Source of the DNA: Clostridiales bacterium
GTDB lineage: Bacteria; Bacillota; Limnochordia; Darwinibacteriales; B1SED10-159
NCBI GenBank assembly: GCA_003551965.1
Contig: PUOC01000245.1
Coordinates: 1 to 37,695, forward strand
Length of the DNA stretch: 37,695 bases
Direction of reading: 5' to 3'
The notes below the pieces were generated by a model. The model was not told the DNA's origin. It ran no database searches and saw only the letters and a list, made by a program, of their open reading frames with translations. Both the position numbers and the translations under genes were made by a program. Of the stretch, positions 32,994-37,695 are shown in pieces. Position 1 is the first letter of the stretch. Each line of letters begins with the position of its first letter.

Positions 32994-33495
32994 CTGCTGT
33001 ATCCCCCCTGGATTCGAGCGTATCAAGGATAACATGAATGGCGTCAGGTGTCACTTTTCCGTACACTTCGCCGTTGATCGTCACCACCGGTGCGGCCGCA
33101 CAAGCGCCGACACAAGACACTGTCTCAACGGTGAACATACCGTCTTCCGTCGTGGCTTTTCCATCCACTAGCCGAACCTTCTTGCAGATGGCCTCATAGA
33201 CAGGCATGGAACCGCGGACATGGCAGGCGGTACCGTCGCACACTTGGATAACATACTTCCCCTTTGGTTCCAAGGAAAACTGGGCATAAAAGGTCGCCAC
33301 TCCGTACACGGTGGCGGGAGACAGATCGAGGGCGGTCGCCACATGGGTCAGCAGGTCTTCAGGAAGATAGCGATATGCGTTTTGGATTTCTTGCAGCATG
33401 GGGATTAAAGTAGAAGAATGCTTTCCATAGCGCTGCACAAGGTTGTCCAGGCGCTGAAGAATATCCAACTGTCGATTCGCGGTCGTCTGAAGCAT
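32986..33495 (-). CDS. hydC: Hydrogenase NuoE-like [2Fe-2S] subunit
   Basis: A 169-residue NuoE-type protein: an N-terminal helical bundle (LIPMLQEIQNAYRYLPEDLL, LSPATVYGVATFYAQFSLEP) then a thioredoxin-like [2Fe-2S] domain with CDGTACHVRGS and SCVGACAAAPVVTING, giving the four Cys. First gene of the hydCBA operon. Start: AAAGG (near 33505) touches ATG 33504 but lies 9 nt from ATG 33495, which is preferred. The open frame continues upstream to 33780 but that part has no ribosome site and covers the promoter, so it is not coding. Confidence 0.93.
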   Translation of the reverse strand: MLQTTANRQLDILQRLDNLVQRYGKHSSTLIPMLQEIQNAYRYLPEDLLTHVATALDLSPATVYGVATFYAQFSLEPKGKYVIQVCDGTACHVRGSMPVYEAICKKVRLVDGKATTEDGMFTVETVSCVGACAAAPVVTINGEVYGKVTPDAIHVILDTLESRGDTADA

Positions 33496-33563
33496 GGACG
33501 TCATCCTTTCCAATGCAAGGGTGTATCCTGCGTTCGTGACATATTTAACGATAGCAGGCGGAG

Positions 33564-33585
33564 AAAAAGCGGCCGCGCGCAGCCA
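33564..33585 (-). terminator. Terminator-like hairpin inside the hyd operon leader
   Basis: On the minus strand GTGGCTG and CGGCCGC pair over 7 bp (two G-T pairs) with a CGCG loop, followed by TTTTT. It lies between the operon promoter and hydC, roughly 95 nt downstream of the expected transcription start, so it may be an attenuator. Confidence 0.4.
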
Positions 33586-33687
33586 CCGCACAGATAGCTT
33601 CCAGTTCAACAGCGGGTATGCAGTGCAGGAACCAATCTCAAGCACGCCTGCACTCTGTTCACTAATTAATTCACATACCCTATTGCC

Positions 33688-33716
33688 ATTATCGCCGATT
33701 TGGTCTTTTTTTTCAA
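33688..33716 (-). promoter_or_regulatory. SigA-type promoter of the hydCBA operon
   Basis: Read on the minus strand: TTGAAA (plus 33711-33716), 17-nt spacer, GATAAT (plus 33688-33693). An A-rich tract follows the -35. The transcript would have a leader of about 185 nt before hydC. I see no convincing Rex palindrome; TGTGAATTAATTAGTGAAC just downstream has Rex-like half-sites but as direct repeats. Confidence 0.75.
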
Positions 33717-33903
33717 CAGGAAATACGGAAAAATTCGTTAGAGATATGACAAAGCCTGTCGGCAGAGTTTCGTTTCTCACTCTGAGTGGTATCTATGGAG
33801 GCTATCTTTGGGTGAGGTCTGCGGGCCTTGCCGTGGCGGCACGAACGCAACATTTCCGCCAATTGGGTGTCTTTACTGCGGCACAGAACGGGCAGACAAA
33901 AAA

Positions 33904-33930
33904 GCATCCCAGGCTGACTGCCTGGGATGC
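33904..33930 (-). terminator. Terminator of the iron-dependent alcohol dehydrogenase gene
   Basis: GCATCCCAGGC pairs perfectly over 11 bp with GCCTGGGATGC around TGACT. On the minus strand it is followed by TTTTTTGTC. It is 15 nt after the stop. Confidence 0.93.
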
Positions 33931-33944
33931 TGCCATCCGATCCA

Positions 33945-35114
33945 TTACAGTGCCAACTGGTATATGGCGAGAATATCTTCTTGGCTCAAAGTGACAAACG
34001 AACCCTGGGTCCGGCGGCCATCATCAGTGCATTTGGCGGCCATTTCGTCAAGGCGGTTCGAGTCAATCCCCGCATCCGCTAGACTGACTGGGAGACCGAT
34101 GGAGGCAAAGAACTGCTCTAACCGTTCAATGCCCTCAAGAGCCGTCCTTTCAGGGTGATCAAAGTCGTATTCTACGCCCCAGACACGCACGGCAAAGCGG
34201 GCAAAACGAGCCGTATCATGGGTGTACACGTACTTCATCCAAGCGGGGAAGATAATAGACAACCCCGCTCCATGGGCGATGTCATAGATCCCACTGAGCT
34301 CATGTTCGATCTGATGGGATGCCCAGTCTCCCTGCCGTCCCGTACTGAGCAGGTCGTTGTGGGCAATTGTCGAAGCCCACATAATCTCTGCTCTGGACGC
34401 ATAGTCTTCTGGGTTTTCCAAGGCCAAGGGGACCTGCTTGATAATAGTACGCAGAAGTCCTTCACAGAGCCGATCGGTGAAGTCCACGTCTTTGGTATTG
34501 GTGAAATAGCGTTCCATGACATGGGCCATGATATCGGCGGCACCGCAGGCCGTCTGGTACGGAGGCAGGCTGTATGTCCATTCAGGATTCATGACAGCAA
34601 ATTTCGGGCGCATGAGATCATTGCCCACCGGGCGCTTGAGCCATCCTTCCTCCTTCGTAATCACGGAACTGTTGCTGGCTTCACTGCCCGCTGCGGGGAT
34701 GGTAAGAATAACTCCCAGGGGCAGGGTTTCGGTGACTTCAGCTTTTCCTTCGTAGAAATCCCAGACATCACCGTCATAAGGGGTCCCTATACCGATGGCT
34801 TTGGCAGAATCAATGACGCTGCCTCCACCCACCGCCAAGATGCAGTCGATATTCTCCCGTCGGCATAGTTCAATCCCCTCTTTCACAAGACTGAGGCGAG
34901 GGTTGGGTTTGACACCGCCTAGTTCCACAAAGTCCAGGCCTGCTTGCGCCAGCGACTGCTCCACCTTGCCCTTGAGGCCGCTGCGGACGACGCTGCCCCC
35001 GCCGTAGTGCAGAAGGACCCTGCTGCCCCAGCGGCGCATTTCCTCTCCGACTTCTCCTTCTGTGTCTTTTCCAAAGATAATTTTCGTTGGCATGGCAAAG
35101 CGGAAATTGTCCAT
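33945..35114 (-). CDS. Iron-containing alcohol dehydrogenase (YqhD/BdhA-like)
   Basis: Reduces aldehydes to alcohols with NAD(P)H in the cytoplasm. The 389 residues show the family start MDNFRFAMPTKIIFGKD, the nucleotide loop AVGGGSVIDSAKAIG, TIPAAGSEASNSSVIT, and metal ligands Asp and His in GAADIMAHVMERYF and the two His of HQIEHELSGIYDIAHGAGL. This pattern is closest to butanol dehydrogenase/YqhD (NADPH-preferring), not to glycerol dehydrogenase. Start ATG 35114 has GGAGGA 8 nt upstream. It is likely an electron sink alongside the hydrogenase. A possible TATACT -10 lies at plus 35157-35162, with a poor -35. Confidence 0.93.
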   Translation of the reverse strand: MDNFRFAMPTKIIFGKDTEGEVGEEMRRWGSRVLLHYGGGSVVRSGLKGKVEQSLAQAGLDFVELGGVKPNPRLSLVKEGIELCRRENIDCILAVGGGSVIDSAKAIGIGTPYDGDVWDFYEGKAEVTETLPLGVILTIPAAGSEASNSSVITKEEGWLKRPVGNDLMRPKFAVMNPEWTYSLPPYQTACGAADIMAHVMERYFTNTKDVDFTDRLCEGLLRTIIKQVPLALENPEDYASRAEIMWASTIAHNDLLSTGRQGDWASHQIEHELSGIYDIAHGAGLSIIFPAWMKYVYTHDTARFARFAVRVWGVEYDFDHPERTALEGIERLEQFFASIGLPVSLADAGIDSNRLDEMAAKCTDDGRRTQGSFVTLSQEDILAIYQLAL

Positions 35115-35571
35115 ACATGCATTCCTCCATCCAAGGTGTTTGTATGCTTTTCCACCAGTATACTACAAAAAAGGGCATCAGAGAAAAGGATTTCACCAAG
35201 AGGATTGGCCATGACGGAAACCCCGAAACTGTGACCTAGGCATAGCCGTGGTTTGGCTGCGGACAATCTGGCGTCATATCTTGAACCGGGCTATACCGAT
35301 GGGTCCATGGCTCCTCTGGACGTCACAGGCAGTGGCCACAGAAAGAAGCGGGCTTGTCCTGCGTTGCAGAATAACGGCCAGCGCTTCTAGGCTCTACCGT
35401 TACTGCAGTCACACCGCCGGCATTGAAAAGAAGATCGGCCGACATTGTTGTGCGGAGGGATTCTTGCCTAAATCCAGAACTATGTACCACAGCCGGCATA
35501 GAGCCCTCCCTTTGGAACTAGGTGTGAATCATGGGGCGTATGTCACGATATCATCGTGAGAGGACGATTGG
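35115..35571. other. Divergent intergenic stretch
   Basis: Besides the weak minus-strand -10 near 35157, the main structure is TCACGAT-ATC-ATCGTGA (35543-35559), a perfect 7-bp inverted repeat. It touches the ribosome site of the acetyltransferase gene and could be an operator or an RNA hairpin hiding that site. The open frame 35248-35559 has no ribosome site or motifs and is not called. Confidence 0.4.
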
Positions 35572-36135
35572 ATGTTCGTCTATGCAGTGGATCGCCATAC
35601 ACGCCTGAAGTTATTGGACACACGGGACGCAAAACCGTTGTTTGCTTTGGTTGAACGCAACCGCAACCACCTCAGCCCATGGCTGCCTTGGGTGGACAAG
35701 ACTGTCTCCGTCAAAGATATGGAGAAATTCATTGAAAGAACCCAGCAGCAATGGGTGAGAGACAATGGCTTTACCGCAGGCATTGTCTATCGCGGCGAGT
35801 TGGTGGGTGTTGTTGGCACGTACGGTATTCGCTGGGCCCACCGTAAGACAGAAATCGGCTACTGGCTGGACGAAAAACATATGGGAAAGGGAATTGTGAG
35901 CCGCTCTTGTGCAGCCGTTGTGGATGAGCTTTTGACGGGCTGGAAGCTTAACAGGATTACCATTCTCTGTGCAGTAGACAATACGGCCAGCAGGGCCATT
36001 CCCGAACGGCTTGGCTTTCAGCGGGAAGGAATTATGCGGCAGGCAGAAAAACTTAGAGACGGCTATGCGGACTATGTCGTCTATGCCATGCTGCGGCAGG
36101 ATTGGCAGCGGCCTGCGTGGATGGAGGGAAAATAA
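35572..36135 (+). CDS. GNAT acetyltransferase, RimJ/RimL type
   Basis: A 187-residue enzyme with the layout of ribosomal-protein serine acetyltransferases (YdaF/RimL group): RLLD-like N-terminus (LKLLDTRDAKPLFALVERNR), HLSPWLPWVDKTVSVKDMEK, AGIVYRGELVGVVGTYGI, KTEIGYWLDEKHMGKGIVSR for the acetyl-CoA loop, and NTASRAIPERLGFQREGIMR. Acetylates an amino-terminal Ser or a small amine; the target is unknown. Start ATG 35572 has AGAGGA upstream. The TAA stop shares one base with the start of the next gene, so the two are coupled. Confidence 0.9.
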   Translation: MFVYAVDRHTRLKLLDTRDAKPLFALVERNRNHLSPWLPWVDKTVSVKDMEKFIERTQQQWVRDNGFTAGIVYRGELVGVVGTYGIRWAHRKTEIGYWLDEKHMGKGIVSRSCAAVVDELLTGWKLNRITILCAVDNTASRAIPERLGFQREGIMRQAEKLRDGYADYVVYAMLRQDWQRPAWMEGK

Positions 36136-37695
36136 TGAAAGTCGTTAGAATGCTTGCCATGATGGGCCTGGCGTTTTGTCTTACTGTAGCTCTTGCCAGT
36201 CCGGCTGCAGCCGGAGAGGGGCCCAAGTTCCTGATAATTCATTTGGATGGAGTTTCAGCACAGGACTTTTTCGAAGCGGGTGCCCACGGTGACCTGCCCA
36301 ACCTTTGGACGCTGTTTGAAAAGGACCTTATGGTTCGCCACGGACTGACACTATTCCCGGGAGGCACCCAGATTATCTATCACCGTTTGAAAAAGGGCCT
36401 AGACAACTCCGAACACCGTTTGGTCGGTTGGGGCTACTTTGACCGACAGTCGGACACAGCATACTATGATCACCACGTACTGTTTGAGATGTACAGTCAT
36501 TTTCCGCGCCGCAGCCGCAGCCAGTATTTCCTGGGCTTTCCTTTTCTGCGCCACATCAACGGCATGTACCTCAAAAATGTTCCGTCTCTCTTTACCAAAT
36601 ACGATGTCTTGGAGTTCTTTTGGTTCAATACGGATGTGGCAGGCCACCTTTGGGGTGAAGAGGCCCACCGCCGCAGCATGGTGCTGTTCGACCACTATAT
36701 GGGATATCTTTTGGATTGGGAAGGACTTGATGAAGTCAACGTGGTGCTGTATACCGATCATGGAATGGCTTTCGGCGACATCCAGCCAGTGAACGTGCCG
36801 GAGATTCTAGATGAGCATATCGGAGACAACGTGCGTTTTTATTCCTATCCAAATATCTATCTCCACGATGACAGCCAAGCCCATGTCTATGCAGAAAATA
36901 TTGCAGAGCAGTCCTCGGTGGACTTTGCCTTTGTGCGCCTTGACGACCATCGAGTGAGGGGCTACCATAGTGCTGGATCCGTAGACATCCGGCAGAGGGA
37001 CGATCAGTTCTGTATCGACTTGGAGGGCAGTGATCCCTTGGGATATACTGGGCTTGCAGGCACAGACCGGTGTTTAGATGCGGATCAGTGGCTCAAGCGT
37101 ACGGGAGAAACCCTGTATCCAGCGGTGCCGCCCAACCTTTATCGCTATCTCGAAAACCCGTATACCGGAGATATCGTTGTGGTGTTGAATCCATCAAAGA
37201 TACCGCACTCGTCCATAGGCGATCAGGGCGGCCATGCAGGGTTCCATCACAGTGATTTGATGGTGCCTTTAGCCTTTTGCGGGCCTGATGTGCAGCACAT
37301 GCGCAACATAGACCACGTGTGGCTTCATGAACTGTTTGATCGCTGGCTGCCCATGGTGGACTTTGACTCTGTTCCAGACCGAGACTGGCAGTATGCCCAG
37401 GGGTACAGTGGTTTTGGCGGACAATTGTCTCGGCAAGGGGCACTGGTGCTGTCGCCCGCTTACCGGTGGCAGACGGCTTTGGAGATTCAGGATTCAGGAG
37501 TTGGCGGATGGTTAGCCTATGATGTAGTGAGTTCCTTCGCCGGTCGATTTTGGCTTGGCGTGGGGGCATACCGCGATGGGTTTTCTCTGTACCGAGGCGT
37601 GGAGTTATCAATGGGCGATTGGCACGGTGGTGCTCGGTGGCGCGGCGACAGTGACACCGAGTTTTTCATCCACTATGCGGTTGATTCGGATATCC
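36135..37695 (+). CDS. Exported alkaline-phosphatase-superfamily protein with beta-rich C-terminus (3' truncated)
   Basis: The frame is open to the window end (520 codons). Signal peptide: MKVVRMLAMMGLAFCLTVAL then ASPAAA, no lipobox. Phosphodiesterase/alkaline phosphatase metal-site motifs follow: HLDGV (D38), LFPGGTQ with probable nucleophile T78, FNTDVAGH (D167, H171), YTDHGMAFGD (D208, H209) and QGGHAGFHHSDLMVPLAFCG (H367). It should cleave a phosphate ester outside the cytoplasm, perhaps a phosphodiester or phosphonate. After ~430 the sequence becomes a series of alternating strands (GALVLSPAYRWQTALEI, RFWLGVGAYRDGFSLYRGVE), which may be a barrel or sandwich domain. GGAGGG lies upstream of ATG 36135. 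Confidence 0.82.
   Translation, partial: MKVVRMLAMMGLAFCLTVALASPAAAGEGPKFLIIHLDGVSAQDFFEAGAHGDLPNLWTLFEKDLMVRHGLTLFPGGTQIIYHRLKKGLDNSEHRLVGWGYFDRQSDTAYYDHHVLFEMYSHFPRRSRSQYFLGFPFLRHINGMYLKNVPSLFTKYDVLEFFWFNTDVAGHLWGEEAHRRSMVLFDHYMGYLLDWEGLDEVNVVLYTDHGMAFGDIQPVNVPEILDEHIGDNVRFYSYPNIYLHDDSQAHVYAENIAEQSSVDFAFVRLDDHRVRGYHSAGSVDIRQRDDQFCIDLEGSDPLGYTGLAGTDRCLDADQWLKRTGETLYPAVPPNLYRYLENPYTGDIVVVLNPSKIPHSSIGDQGGHAGFHHSDLMVPLAFCGPDVQHMRNIDHVWLHELFDRWLPMVDFDSVPDRDWQYAQGYSGFGGQLSRQGALVLSPAYRWQTALEIQDSGVGGWLAYDVVSSFAGRFWLGVGAYRDGFSLYRGVELSMGDWHGGARWRGDSDTEFFIHYAVDSDI

Noticed and set aside
33680-33690. Rex-binding palindrome in the hyd promoter region
   Set aside because: TGTGAA and AGTGAAC near 33670 are direct, not inverted, half-sites, so they do not make the TTGTGA-n-TCACAA palindrome.
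32986-33780. HydC with an extra 95-residue N-terminus
   Set aside because: The added part has no ribosome site, no family similarity, and covers a good SigA promoter and a hairpin.
1-37695. CRISPR arrays, tRNA or rRNA genes, prophage
   Set aside because: No regularly spaced repeats, no tRNA-like arms with TTC loops in register, no rRNA sequence and no phage structural genes were seen.

Overview
The window looks like chromosome from an anaerobic, fermentative bacterium of the Bacillota (Firmicutes). Shine-Dalgarno sites are strong (AGGAGG-like) with many GTG/TTG starts, base composition is moderately GC-rich, and promoters are SigA-like. Several genes are typical of the phylum: CshA-like DEAD helicase, PcrA-type helicase, AraM-type dehydrogenase, LemA, and an HydABC-type [FeFe] hydrogenase. 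Two features hint at an outer membrane: a patatin-type phospholipase whose C-terminal half looks like a beta-barrel ending in Phe, and exported proteins whose signal peptides lack a lipobox. My best guess is a diderm Bacillota lineage such as Limnochordia. This is inference, since no rRNA or other phylogenetic marker is present.

Layout. 0-5.4 kb: truncated patatin-barrel protein, LemA (-), GNAT, a decayed patch with IS3 OrfA and GNAT remnants, an exported protein with an FlgT/LPP20-like end, and an EamA exporter. 5.5-8.3 kb: a two-gene operon of glycerate 2-kinase and a GH13_18 phosphorylase, which together read as a glucosylglycerate salvage pathway. 8.6-13.4 kb: S41-like protein with the catalytic Ser apparently lost, a DUF6544-like protein, then a tight ArgC-family reductase / glutamate-5-kinase-like kinase / SDR operon. 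13.5-15.6 kb: divergent SDR and sn-glycerol-1-phosphate dehydrogenase. 15.7-19.8 kb: peptide-binding protein (-), then M24 and M29-like peptidases. 20-24 kb: DEAD-box helicase with a possible attenuator, UvrD/PcrA helicase, and a PPC-domain protein without its usual histidines. 24-25.3 kb: gene-poor stretch with an IS200/IS605-type end relic. 25.3-28.3 kb: MarR regulator, DRG-like TGS GTPase, then an AviRa-type rRNA methyltransferase preceded by a long structured palindrome and a possible leader ORF. 28.3-33.5 kb: small exported protein and the hydCBA operon (-), with a promoter and an internal terminator-like hairpin. 33.9-37.7 kb: YqhD/BdhA-type alcohol dehydrogenase (-), RimJ/RimL-type acetyltransferase, and an exported alkaline-phosphatase-superfamily protein cut by the window end.

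The metabolic picture is sugar and peptide fermentation. Peptides enter through the binding protein and are cut by M24/M29 enzymes, glucosylglycerate is split to glucose-1-phosphate and glycerate, and reducing equivalents leave as H2 (HydABC) or alcohols (Fe-ADH).

The least explained items are the ArgC/kinase/SDR module, the roughly 105-nt palindrome upstream of the AviRa-like gene, and the hyd and DEAD leaders. All functional calls are from motif recognition by eye; no database search was run.
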